From NCBI GenBank assembly GCA_030652345.1, contig JAUSAU010000077.1:1-21303 (forward strand): a DNA stretch of 21,303 nucleotides. Direction: 5' to 3'. How positions within the stretch are numbered: the stretch's first letter is position 1; the number at the start of each line of letters is the position of its first letter. Below the pieces are notes generated by a model. That model worked only from the letters and a program-made list of their open reading frames with translations, was not told the DNA's origin and did not search any database. The DNA comes from Coriobacteriia bacterium (GTDB taxonomy: Bacteria > Actinomycetota > Coriobacteriia > Anaerosomatales > PALSA-660). A program made the translations under genes and the position numbers. Below are positions 6,676-13,859 of the stretch, in pieces.

Positions 6676-8858
6676 GACGCCCGACGCCGTCCTGCGACGC
6701 GGATGAACGCCTCACCGAGAGCAGGATCGAACTGGGTACCGAGGTTGAGATCGATCTCCTGAAGGGCCGCGCTCTGCGACAACGCGCCACGGTAAGGGCG
6801 CTCGGACGTCATCGCGTCGAACGCGTCGCACAGGGCGAGTATCCGCGCCTCGAGGGGGATATCCTCCGCTGCGAGTCCGTCCGGGTAGCCCGAACCGTCC
6901 CAGCGTTCGTGGTGGTGGCGCACCCACGGCAGTATCTCGGTCAAGCGGGTCGAGGCGAGGATGTGCTCCCCGAGGACCGGATGCTCCTGTACGGCGATCC
7001 GCTCAGCCGCTGTCAGCGCACCCCGCTTGCGAAGCACCGCGTCGGGGAGGCCGATCTTGCCGACATCGTGAAGAAGCCCCGCCAGCTCGATCAGAACGAG
7101 CTTGTTCTCATCGAGACCGACCTCGCAGCCCATTCGCACCGCGAGGGCCGCCACGTTACGCGAATGGTGCTGGGTCGCTCCGTCTCGTGCGTCGACGGCT
7201 CCCGCCAGCCCTCGCACGGAGTTGAGGTGGGCGCGGTTCTGCAGACTGCGGATCCGATCCTCCGGGTCGAGCGTGAGAACGACCGCGGGGTCATAGGCGA
7301 CGACCTGGTTCTTGCCGTGGTACTTGGCCCAGTACTGAGCGCCGTCGGCGCGTCGTACGAGCTCCTCGTGGTCGGACGCCCTCGTCGGGAAGGTCGCGAC
7401 CCCGATCGAGACGGTGACCGTGCCGCCGCCGGGGCCCTCCAACGACAGGAATTCGCGGATGATCCGGGACCCGATCGCGAGGGCCGCTGACTCGCTGGCC
7501 TCGGGAAGGACGACCCCGATCTCATCGCCGCCGATACGGCAGACGGTATCGCGATCACGCACCGCACGTTCGACACATCGAGCGGCCTCGACCAATACGC
7601 GATCACCCACCGCGTGCCCTCCCACGGAGTTGACCCGGGAGAAGTCGTCGAGATCGAGGATGATGACGCTCAGCTCCTCGCCGTAGCGTTCGGCGGCCGC
7701 AACCTCCAGACCCAGACGTTCGTGGAAGTGGCGATGGTTGAACAGGCCCGTCAGCGGATCCGTGACGGCACGGCTGAACAGATGGCCGTTGTCCACGACC
7801 GTCAACAGCGTCCGTGCCGCAAGGGTGGCCGCCAGGACGCCCACACTCACCAGGAACAGCGTGCCGTGGCTCCCGGGAGCGCGGTACGCCGCGACGCCGA
7901 ATGCCGGGATGGCGACGATCTGCACGGCCGGCATGATGACCGACGGTAGCCAGCCCCGGGTGGTCTCCACGACGGGCAACGGTCGCAGTCGCCACGACAC
8001 CGTGTGCTCCGTGTGCCGGTAGACCGCCCCGGCGAAGACGAGATACAGGCCCGCGAGCCACGGCACCTCGACCACGGCGAACCCCCACGGGGCCCACACG
8101 TTGAACGCGCCGGCCACGTACGAGATCGGGTAGAGCACCAGTCCGATAGCGAAACACGACAGGCCGAAGGCCACGAGCCGTTCCCAGGACTCCCAGCGAT
8201 CGACCCGCGTACCGAGCAGGCTCCTGACACTTCCGACGAGGATGGCGCATCCCACGATCGGATACGCGGCGTTGAGCGCCTTCTCCCAGACCCCGGCGCC
8301 TCCCAGCCGATCGAACCAGGGGGCGATGACCCAGCTGTAGAGGACGACGAAGCCCGTCAGCGCCACGGCGACCGAGTCGAGGATGTAGCGCACCTGCGCG
8401 GCGACCGACGCATGCCTGAACCGGGTCAGCGTCGCCAGGAGCGCGACGAAGGCCCCGGCTGCAAGGACGTCGAACAGGCTCGACAGCGAGGGAACGGGCG
8501 GACCCGCCCGATCGACGAAACCGACGTAGTACGCGAAGTAGGTCTGGCTGGCGAGGATGAACGTCGCGGCCACTGAGAGGAACGCCCAGAACCGCCGCTC
8601 CACGTTGCGCGTGTAGCGGCACGCGACCATCGCACCCGTGAGCGCGAGCACACAGACCAGTGCCCAGAGCCACTGCCCCGCCACGTAGGCGATCCTGTCG
8701 GGAACCGGCATGAGGACCAGCGCCACGTACACGGAGACCACTGCTGCGAATCCAAACCACACGACTCGCCGCACGGTCCTACCACTCAGCCCGGCGATTC
8801 CCGCCACGGCGGACTGGCGCGCGTCGGCGACGTCGTCGTGCGAAGGCGAATCGATCAC
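6672..8858 (-). CDS. Membrane-bound hybrid GGDEF / HD-GYP protein (c-di-GMP turnover), paralog 2 with GGDEI
   Basis: This is a paralog of the downstream gene with the same plan: about ten membrane segments, then GGDEF, then HD-GYP. I chose a GTG at 8858 (728 residues), which has GGAG five bases upstream. An ATG at 8906 would add 16 residues but has no ribosome-binding site. With the GTG start, RDRD (434-437), GGDEI (443-447), HD (597-598) and GYP (657-659) fall at exactly the paralog's residue numbers. The signature reads GGDEI, not GGDEF; the metal-binding acidic pair is kept, so activity is plausible but uncertain. The RxxD inhibition site and all HD-GYP residues (LHDVGKIG, HHHERWDGSGYPDGL) are present. 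It is the first gene of the coupled pair. The membrane region is only moderately similar to that of paralog 1. Confidence 0.92.
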   Translation of the reverse strand: MIDSPSHDDVADARQSAVAGIAGLSGRTVRRVVWFGFAAVVSVYVALVLMPVPDRIAYVAGQWLWALVCVLALTGAMVACRYTRNVERRFWAFLSVAATFILASQTYFAYYVGFVDRAGPPVPSLSSLFDVLAAGAFVALLATLTRFRHASVAAQVRYILDSVAVALTGFVVLYSWVIAPWFDRLGGAGVWEKALNAAYPIVGCAILVGSVRSLLGTRVDRWESWERLVAFGLSCFAIGLVLYPISYVAGAFNVWAPWGFAVVEVPWLAGLYLVFAGAVYRHTEHTVSWRLRPLPVVETTRGWLPSVIMPAVQIVAIPAFGVAAYRAPGSHGTLFLVSVGVLAATLAARTLLTVVDNGHLFSRAVTDPLTGLFNHRHFHERLGLEVAAAERYGEELSVIILDLDDFSRVNSVGGHAVGDRVLVEAARCVERAVRDRDTVCRIGGDEIGVVLPEASESAALAIGSRIIREFLSLEGPGGGTVTVSIGVATFPTRASDHEELVRRADGAQYWAKYHGKNQVVAYDPAVVLTLDPEDRIRSLQNRAHLNSVRGLAGAVDARDGATQHHSRNVAALAVRMGCEVGLDENKLVLIELAGLLHDVGKIGLPDAVLRKRGALTAAERIAVQEHPVLGEHILASTRLTEILPWVRHHHERWDGSGYPDGLAAEDIPLEARILALCDAFDAMTSERPYRGALSQSAALQEIDLNLGTQFDPALGEAFIRVAGRRRAS

Positions 8859-9029
8859 GGTCGCTCCGAGGTCGCGTCGCGGCCAACAGGCCACCCGACA
8901 CTGCATGCCAAGCGTACCAGAGCGACACGCGGACGCTCCATAGAGCGGTGAAGCGAAGCGGACGAGCGGGCTCGCGCAGGTATGGGCGGCGGCGCTACGT
9001 CGATGAAACGCGCCAGGGGTCCCTGAACG

Positions 9030-9431
9030 CTAGCGACGCGGCGCCATCGCCACCAGGACCACGCCGACCGAGACAAGGAGCGTCCCTGCCCACGTGTACC
9101 ACTGCGGCTGCACGCGTCCGAGCGCCCAGTCGATGAGCAGGACGATGACGTATGAGGTGGCGAGGAACGGCATCGCGACGCTCACGTTGAATCGGGAGAG
9201 CACGGCCATCCACAGGAACGCGCCGAGCGCGTAGAGAGCGAGCGCCACGGGGACCTGCCACGTCGTGATCAAGCGGACGACGTAGTCGACCGAGAGCATC
9301 TGGCCGAAGCCCTGAGCGCCGGTCGGGACCGCCTTCGTCATGCCTGACTTCAGCATGAACTGACCCGCGACCGCGATGAGCACGCTGACCGAGATGAGCG
9401 CGATGTCGAACGTGGTGAGACCTGAGCGCAT
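9030..9431 (-). CDS. Small four-helix membrane protein of the DMT/SMR (EamA/ArnE-like) superfamily
   Basis: The 133-residue protein consists of four hydrophobic segments at roughly 9-27, 62-80, 84-102 and 112-129. The first ends in AGQFMLKSGM, typical of half-size drug/metabolite transporters such as SMR proteins and the ArnE/ArnF lipid-linked sugar flippases. The third includes SVAMPFLATSYVIVLLIDW. Such proteins work as dimers and move small cations or lipid-linked sugars; the substrate here is unknown. The ATG is supported by AAGGGGA (9437-9443) at good spacing. It lies 73 bases downstream of the alpha-oxoamine synthase gene on the same strand, with its own candidate -10 box between, so it may be co-transcribed or independent. 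Confidence 0.8.
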   Translation of the reverse strand: MRSGLTTFDIALISVSVLIAVAGQFMLKSGMTKAVPTGAQGFGQMLSVDYVVRLITTWQVPVALALYALGAFLWMAVLSRFNVSVAMPFLATSYVIVLLIDWALGRVQPQWYTWAGTLLVSVGVVLVAMAPRR

Positions 9432-9479
9432 GACGGTCCCCTTAGTGAGGGCGAGCCTGCCGGCCGAGCGGCCGCGCGC

Positions 9480-9485
9480 AGTATA
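9480..9485 (-). promoter_or_regulatory. Candidate -10 box (TATACT) for the small DMT/SMR gene
   Basis: GGTATACTG on the minus strand has a -10 matching five of six consensus bases, 48 bases before the ATG. No convincing -35 is present. The same GGTATACT string precedes the DJ-1 family gene on the other strand. Confidence 0.35.
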
Positions 9486-9504
9486 CCGCAGCGGCGCTCC
9501 GCAC

Positions 9505-10734
9505 CTACCTGCTCCCGATCAGACCGAGCGCCCGGCCCGCTTCATCGAACGCCGCGAGCGCGCGATCGATGTCTTCGTCGGTGTGCGTGGCCATGAGGCA
9601 CGTGCGGAGGCGATCCGTGCCACGCGGGACGGCAGGGTGGACGATCGGGCAGACGAACACGCCACGGTCGAACAGCATACGCGTGAGATCCATCGTCTTT
9701 CCCTCGTCGCCGACGAAGACCGGCACGACGCACGTCGTCGAATCCATGGTGTCCCAACCCTGTGCCTTCAGCCCTTCGCAGTACCGCTCCTGCACGCGAT
9801 GAAGCTGCTCGACACGCCACGGCTCGTCCTCGATGACATTGAACGCCTCGAGGGCGGCGGCGGTCTGGGCGGGAGGCAGGGCAGCCGAGAAGATGAACGG
9901 CCTCGAGAAGTGCCGCAGGTAATCGACGGCATCGGCGGAGCCGGCGCAGTAGCCGCCGATGGACGGGATCGACTTGGACAGCGTGCCCATCTTCAGGTCG
10001 ATGGAGCCGTACATGTCGAAGTGCTCCTCGATACCGTGGCCGGTCTTGCCGAGCGACCCGACCGAGTGCGCCTCGTCCACCATGAGCCTCGCGCCGAAGC
10101 GCTCGCACAGCGCCTTGGTCGACGGCAGGTCCATCACGTCGCCGTCCATGGAGAACACCGAGTCGGCGACGACGAGGACGGTCGCGTACTCCCCCCGGGC
10201 GGATGCGAGCAGCTTCTCCAGGTGCTTCATGTCGTTGTGACGGTAGGTCTTCCACTTCGCACCGGAGAGCAGGCACCCGTCGACGATCGACGCATGGTCG
10301 AGTTTGTCCATGAGCACGAGATCCCCGGGACCCGTCATCGCGGTGATGATCGCGACGTTGGTCACGTAACCGGAGGAGTACACGCACGCGTCCTCACGCT
10401 TGGCGAAGCTCGCGATGCGCTCCTCGAGCTGCTCGTGGAGGTCACTCGTGCCGGTGAGCAGACGCACGCCGCCCGCACCGGTGCCGTACTTCTCGACCGC
10501 CGCGATCGCGGCCGCATCGATGCGGGGATTGCCGATCAGCCCGAGGTAGCTGTAGGACGCGAGCATGATCATCTCGCGGCCGTCGGCCATCGTGGCGATA
10601 TGGTTGACGGGCCCGGTCGTGGGCTGCAGGTAGAAGTAGCGGTCGGCGCTCTTGAGCGCGTCCCGGCGCTCCCGATACATGGCCAGCCTGGCCGAGATGC
10701 CGTCGGACAACTCGACTCGTTCGGCGACGGTCAT
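9505..10734 (-). CDS. Alpha-oxoamine synthase family PLP enzyme (AONS / KBL / serine palmitoyltransferase-like)
   Basis: The 409-residue enzyme belongs to the PLP-dependent family that condenses an amino acid with an acyl-CoA and releases CO2. Seen in the sequence are YSYLGL (61-66), GTGAGGVRLLTGT (84-96), the PLP-stacking histidine in KLDHASI (H147), VDEAHSVGSLG (D220, H223) and the Schiff-base lysine in GTLSKSIPSIGGY (K254). The N-terminal extension of about 40 residues is longer than in BioF and more like serine palmitoyltransferases. The ATG at 10734 has AGGGGAG (10742-10748) upstream, so I rejected an in-frame ATG at 10791. No biotin or threonine-degradation genes are adjacent, so the substrate is open. 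A sphingolipid-like lipid or a secondary metabolite is a guess only. Confidence 0.9.
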   Translation of the reverse strand: MTVAERVELSDGISARLAMYRERRDALKSADRYFYLQPTTGPVNHIATMADGREMIMLASYSYLGLIGNPRIDAAAIAAVEKYGTGAGGVRLLTGTSDLHEQLEERIASFAKREDACVYSSGYVTNVAIITAMTGPGDLVLMDKLDHASIVDGCLLSGAKWKTYRHNDMKHLEKLLASARGEYATVLVVADSVFSMDGDVMDLPSTKALCERFGARLMVDEAHSVGSLGKTGHGIEEHFDMYGSIDLKMGTLSKSIPSIGGYCAGSADAVDYLRHFSRPFIFSAALPPAQTAAALEAFNVIEDEPWRVEQLHRVQERYCEGLKAQGWDTMDSTTCVVPVFVGDEGKTMDLTRMLFDRGVFVCPIVHPAVPRGTDRLRTCLMATHTDEDIDRALAAFDEAGRALGLIGSR

Positions 10735-10782
10735 GTCGTGTCTCCCCTCGTGGCGCGGGCGCGCCGAAGCGCCCCGGACGCA

Positions 10783-10802
10783 TGTGCACAAGTCTGTGCA
10801 CA
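10783..10802. repeat. Two copies of the palindrome TGTGCACA, possible operator
   Basis: TGTGCACA occurs at 10783-10790 and 10795-10802, separated by AGTC. Each copy is a perfect 8-bp palindrome, and their centres are 12 bases apart. They lie just downstream of a candidate extended -10 box of the alpha-oxoamine synthase gene, overlapping the expected transcription start. A repressor would block there. The regulator is not identified. Confidence 0.5.
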
Positions 10803-10803
10803 G

Positions 10804-10812
10804 AGGATATCA
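10804..10812 (-). promoter_or_regulatory. Candidate extended -10 box for the alpha-oxoamine synthase gene
   Basis: TGATATCCT on the minus strand fits an extended -10 (TG, one base, then TATCCT, four of six consensus bases). It would give a leader of about 60 bases. No clear -35 is visible, which extended -10 promoters can tolerate. Confidence 0.3.
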
Positions 10813-10824
10813 CAGGAATGTGAA

Positions 10825-10843
10825 CGGCCGGGACGCGCGGCCG
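10825..10843 (-). terminator. Weak hairpin after the NapH-like gene
   Basis: CGGCCG at 10825-10830 and 10838-10843 can pair around a seven-base loop just after the NapH-like gene's stop. Only a poor T-rich stretch (TTCACATT) follows on the minus strand. It is at best a weak intrinsic terminator. Confidence 0.2.
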
Positions 10844-10847
10844 GGGA

Positions 10848-11858
10848 CTACAGGCCCCCCGGCGTCCGCTCCTGGAGGGCGCCCGATCGGATGATCGTTC
10901 GGAACGCGTCGGTCGGCACGGTCGTGTCCCAGTTTCCCGTCGCCTTGGCGAACAGGAATATGGCGAGCCACACACCGACCACGAGCACCGCCCAGACCCG
11001 GGGGGAGATGCGCACGAGCCCGAGCAGCTTGCCGTCGAGCGCACCGGGAGCGGGGCAGACGCGGACGCAGTCCATGCACCCGTCGCACTCCGGCGCCCAC
11101 ACGCGCTTCCTGACGTTCTCCACGTCGACGAGCGCGTGGCACACCTTCGTGCACTTGTTGCAGTGGATGCACAGCGACTCTTCACGTTCGACCGCGCAGG
11201 GAGAGGCGATGCCGAGCACGGAATACCACCCTCCCAGCGGGCACAGGTACCGGCACCACACGGGGCTGAAGAGCATCGACAGCGCGAACGCGAGCAGGCC
11301 GGCGACGATGAAGAGCGGGTTGCCGAATCCCGAGATGATCTTGATGTCGGCGGTCCACATGTACGGGAGTTCCCGGAAGCCGACGGCCTCAGGCAGACCG
11401 ACGCTCATGAGCCAGACCAGGATCATGGCCGACAGCGTGTAGCGGACACCCCGGCCCATCAGGTCGAGCCACTTCGGAAGGCGGATGTTGCGGCCGAGGA
11501 GTGCACGCCCGAGGAGGGCCCCGAGTTCCCAGACAGTCCCGAGCGGGCAGATCCACCCGCAGAACCCTCGCTTGAACAGGAGCGAGAGCGTGATCGCCCC
11601 GATGATGATCACGAGACCTGCGGGCAGCAGATAGTCCCATCCCCCGCCTCGCACCCACGCGAAGAAGCTCGTGAAGTGACCGACGGGCAGGAGCCCGGCG
11701 ACCGCCTCGGGGCGCGGCACGTACGGACCTACGCCCTCCGCCCAGCGGACGAACAACATCAGCTGGACACAGATCCAGACGAAGAAGGCCAGGAACGCAC
11801 TGCGCACGACGATGCGGGACGTGGCGATATCGACGACGCGGCGTAGACGTTCGGGCAT
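10848..11858 (-). CDS. NapH/CcoG-like membrane protein with 4Fe-4S ferredoxin motifs
   Basis: The 336-residue polytopic membrane protein has about five transmembrane helices (around 19-38, 77-95, 138-154, 178-198, 288-304). It shows the two conserved CxxxCP membrane-edge motifs of the NapH/NosR/CcoG family (FCGWICPLG, C100/C104; WCRYLCPLGG, C202/C206). Two cytoplasmic 4Fe-4S sites follow: CIHCNKCTKVC (230-240) and CDGCMDCVRVC (258-268). The family passes electrons between the quinone pool or ferredoxin and a redox enzyme. The partner is not encoded here; no nap, nos or FMN-binding gene is adjacent. I chose the ATG at 11858 because AGGTGG lies seven bases upstream; the frame extends to 11963 without support. 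It is divergent from the DJ-1/rubrerythrin pair, which hints at a redox context. Confidence 0.9.
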   Translation of the reverse strand: MPERLRRVVDIATSRIVVRSAFLAFFVWICVQLMLFVRWAEGVGPYVPRPEAVAGLLPVGHFTSFFAWVRGGGWDYLLPAGLVIIIGAITLSLLFKRGFCGWICPLGTVWELGALLGRALLGRNIRLPKWLDLMGRGVRYTLSAMILVWLMSVGLPEAVGFRELPYMWTADIKIISGFGNPLFIVAGLLAFALSMLFSPVWCRYLCPLGGWYSVLGIASPCAVEREESLCIHCNKCTKVCHALVDVENVRKRVWAPECDGCMDCVRVCPAPGALDGKLLGLVRISPRVWAVLVVGVWLAIFLFAKATGNWDTTVPTDAFRTIIRSGALQERTPGGL

Positions 11859-11971
11859 GCGTGGACCACCTTTGCACGTGAGACGGCTGCGAACTGGCGG
11901 GCGTGCCGGAAGCCCGGTGGGCGCGGATACGATCCCGCGCCACGAGGACCAAGGATACGACATGCCACGGG

Positions 11972-11977
11972 TATACT
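11972..11977 (+). promoter_or_regulatory. Candidate -10 box (TATACT) for the DJ-1/rubrerythrin operon
   Basis: GGTATACTC has a -10 matching five of six consensus bases, 27 bases before the DJ-1 gene's ATG. No good -35 is seen. The direct repeat GGATACGA (11925-11932 and 11953-11960, 28 bases apart) lies upstream and could bind a regulator shared with the divergent NapH-like gene. Confidence 0.35.
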
Positions 11978-12004
11978 CGCAGCACTGATCGAAAGGGGCT
12001 CGAG

Positions 12005-12523
12005 ATGCCGGCGATCCTGATGGTCATCGCACCCGAGATGTTCCGCGACGAAGAGTACTCGCATCCGAAAGCGGTCTTCGAGCGCCGAGGCGCAACGGTC
12101 GTCACCGCCTCGACGCAGGCCGGCCCCTGCACGGGACGCTTCGGTCTGGTGGCGACCGCCGATGTCGCGCTCGCTGACGCGCGCGCCGCGGAGTTCGACG
12201 CGGTCGTGTTCGTCGGCGGAGCGGGAGCGCAGGTCTACTTCGACGACGAGGCAGCCCACGCACTGGCCAACGCCGCCTTCGAACAGGGTGCGGTCGTCAG
12301 CGCCATCTGTGTCGCACCCAGCATCCTGGCGCGTGCCGGGCTCCTGTCCGGACGCCGTGCGACCTCCTTCCCGTCGCAGGAGCTCGACCTCGAGACGCAC
12401 GGCGCCATCTTCGCGCTCGAACCCGTGACCGTCGACGCCCCCTTCGTGACCGCCAACGGCCCCGAGGCGGCCGACGCGTTCGGCGAGGCCGTCGCCGACC
12501 TGCTCTCACTACCCCGCGACTGA
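12005..12523 (+). CDS. DJ-1/PfpI family protein
   Basis: The 172-residue protein has the DJ-1/PfpI glutamine-amidotransferase-like fold. Evidence is the N-terminal strand with an acidic patch (IAPEMFRDEEY; E16 or E17 is the likely partner of the cysteine), VVFVGGAGA (67-75) and the nucleophile elbow SAICVAPSILARAGLL (C102). The residue after the cysteine is Val, not the His of PfpI proteases, so it is closer to DJ-1 and chaperone/deglycase-type members. The family deals with oxidative or carbonyl stress, but true substrates are debated. The ATG at 12005 has AAAGGGG (11992-11998) six bases upstream. The rubrerythrin-like gene begins 27 bases after its stop, probably in one operon, which supports a stress role. 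Confidence 0.9.
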   Translation: MPAILMVIAPEMFRDEEYSHPKAVFERRGATVVTASTQAGPCTGRFGLVATADVALADARAAEFDAVVFVGGAGAQVYFDDEAAHALANAAFEQGAVVSAICVAPSILARAGLLSGRRATSFPSQELDLETHGAIFALEPVTVDAPFVTANGPEAADAFGEAVADLLSLPRD

Positions 12524-12550
12524 CCCCGACCCCCGAGGATGGAGCGTCCC

Positions 12551-13081
12551 GTGAAGCTGTACCGCTGCCTCATCTGTGGCGAGACCTACATCGGATCAGA
12601 ACGACCGAGCCACTGCCCGTTCTGCGGCGCGCACGCCGAGCTGATCGTGCCGGCGCAGGAGTTCCCTGAAGGCCTCAACGAGGTCCAGCTGACCGAGATC
12701 GAACGCGCGGACCTCGAGACCGCGATCGAGCTGGAGCGCTCCAACACGCGCTTCTACCTCGCGATGGCGGCGCGCACGGACAACCCCGCGCTGTCGAGCG
12801 CGTACAAGCGCCTCGCCAAGATCGAGGCGGAGCACTGCTCGGTCTTCTGCAAGATCGCCCGGGTCCCCAAGCCGGCCGACCTGCTCGAGGCCGCCGAGGA
12901 GCTCGGGTCGTGGGAAGCCGACATCGAGGAATCCGTGCGCCGGGAGACCCGCGCGAGCGCGCTCTACGCGGAGTTCTCGGGACGCGCCACAGCTCCGCGC
13001 CTCATCGCCGTGTGGAACGCCGTCTCCGCCGTCGAGGCCGACCACATCGCGCTGGACGAAGAGGCCAAGCGCTACCTGTAG
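12551..13081 (+). CDS. Rubrerythrin-like protein, N-terminal rubredoxin-type zinc/iron ribbon plus ferritin-like diiron domain
   Basis: Rubrerythrins reduce hydrogen peroxide in anaerobes. Here a rubredoxin-like knuckle pair comes first (YRCLICGETY, C6/C9; HCPFCGAHA, C22/C25), followed by a four-helix ferritin-like domain. Its likely iron ligands are in LETAIELERSN, IEAEH (91-95), ESVRRETRA and VEADH (161-165). Classical rubrerythrin has the rubredoxin at the C-terminus, so this is the reversed order. I chose the GTG at 12551 (176 residues): GGAG lies six bases upstream and MKLYRC is a typical family start. The ATG at 12539 has GAGG touching it and no usable spacing. The gene is convergent with the ABC permease gene, seven bases apart. 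Confidence 0.9.
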   Translation: MKLYRCLICGETYIGSERPSHCPFCGAHAELIVPAQEFPEGLNEVQLTEIERADLETAIELERSNTRFYLAMAARTDNPALSSAYKRLAKIEAEHCSVFCKIARVPKPADLLEAAEELGSWEADIEESVRRETRASALYAEFSGRATAPRLIAVWNAVSAVEADHIALDEEAKRYL

Positions 13082-13088
13082 CCCGCTC

Positions 13089-13859
13089 CTAGAGCTCCTG
13101 CCCCGCGAACACCGAGGCCGCGAGCGCCACGAGCAGCGCCGTGCCCACGATCGAACCCACGACCGGCCAGGCGCTCGGGAACGCCGCGCCCGCCGCGACG
13201 GCGGCCGGCGTCACCACGAGTCCGGCAGGGGTGAACAGCACCGCCGCCGGTGAGATCGAGGCGATCGACAGCGCCGCGAACGCCGCTATCCCCGCCCCGG
13301 CGGCTCCTGCCTGCGATCCGAAGAGCACCGAGAACAGCGTCATGAGCCCGATGAAGAACCACGCGAGCACGAGCCACGACAGCGCGGCCTGCCACAACGG
13401 ACCGGGCGCGGCCTTGCCGAAGACCAGGGCGGTCACGCCCCACGTGATGAGCGTGCCCACGACCACGATCGCCGCGATGAACAGCATGTGGACGAACGCC
13501 TTGGCGGCGACGAACGCCTGCCGCGAGACCGGCTTCGTCAGCACGAGTACCGCCGTTCCCGACGTGCGCTCCGACGACACGATCCCGCCGTAGATGACGA
13601 TGAGCGCGATGAGCACGACCTGGGTGAGGTTCTTGATCCACTGGCCGTACGCGTCGAAGAACGTCGGCGCCGGCATAGCGGCGATGATCGCCGCGATCTG
13701 CGGCCCGCCGGCGACCCGCAGGAGCTGCTCGGTGTAGCGCGCCGTGAGCGGGCCCGTCAGCGCGAAGAAGAGCGCCATCCCGGGCAGTACGAAGAGTCGC
13801 CAGGTGCGGACGATCTCGGTCATCTCCTTGCGCACGAAGGCGCCGAATCCGTCGCTCAT
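13089..13859 (-). CDS. ABC-2 type transporter permease subunit
   Basis: The 256-residue membrane protein has about six hydrophobic segments: near 24-40, 83-102, 131-152, 165-188, 196-215 and 231-250. It opens with FGAFVRKEMTEIVRTWRL, typical of ABC-2/NosY-like permeases, and has SSERTSGTAVLVLTKPVSR, a common cytoplasmic segment in this family. It should form the membrane channel for the ATPase encoded just upstream; the two overlap by four bases (ATGA). It is the last gene of the PadR operon. The substrate is unknown. Related transporters in Gram-positive bacteria export peptides or give bacteriocin or antibiotic resistance. Confidence 0.9.
   Translation of the reverse strand: MSDGFGAFVRKEMTEIVRTWRLFVLPGMALFFALTGPLTARYTEQLLRVAGGPQIAAIIAAMPAPTFFDAYGQWIKNLTQVVLIALIVIYGGIVSSERTSGTAVLVLTKPVSRQAFVAAKAFVHMLFIAAIVVVGTLITWGVTALVFGKAAPGPLWQAALSWLVLAWFFIGLMTLFSVLFGSQAGAAGAGIAAFAALSIASISPAAVLFTPAGLVVTPAAVAAGAAFPSAWPVVGSIVGTALLVALAASVFAGQEL

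Noticed and set aside
8859..8906. N-terminal 16-residue extension of GGDEF/HD-GYP paralog 2 from an ATG at 8906
   Set aside because: There is no ribosome-binding site, and the GTG at 8858 makes all domain motifs fall at the same residue numbers as in the paralog.
8859..9029. Possible cyclic di-GMP riboswitch or promoter upstream of the GGDEF/HD-GYP pair
   Set aside because: I looked for GEMM-type core sequences and for -35/-10 pairs and found none that were convincing. A covariance-model search (Infernal with the GEMM models) would settle it.
9460..9475. CGGCCG-AG-CGGCCG as a terminator of the alpha-oxoamine synthase gene
   Set aside because: The two-base loop is too small, no T-run follows, and CGGCCG is a common palindrome in GC-rich DNA.
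9376..11442. A 688-codon open frame on the plus strand
   Set aside because: It spans antisense to three minus-strand genes with strong family motifs and crosses their intergenic gaps; no domain is seen.
11859..11963. N-terminal extension of the NapH-like protein from an ATG at 11963
   Set aside because: The extra 35 residues are not family-like and the ATG at 11858 has a good AGGTGG site.
13078..13095. Terminator between the convergent rubrerythrin-like and permease genes
   Set aside because: GCTC-CTA-GAGC gives only a four-bp stem and has no T-run.
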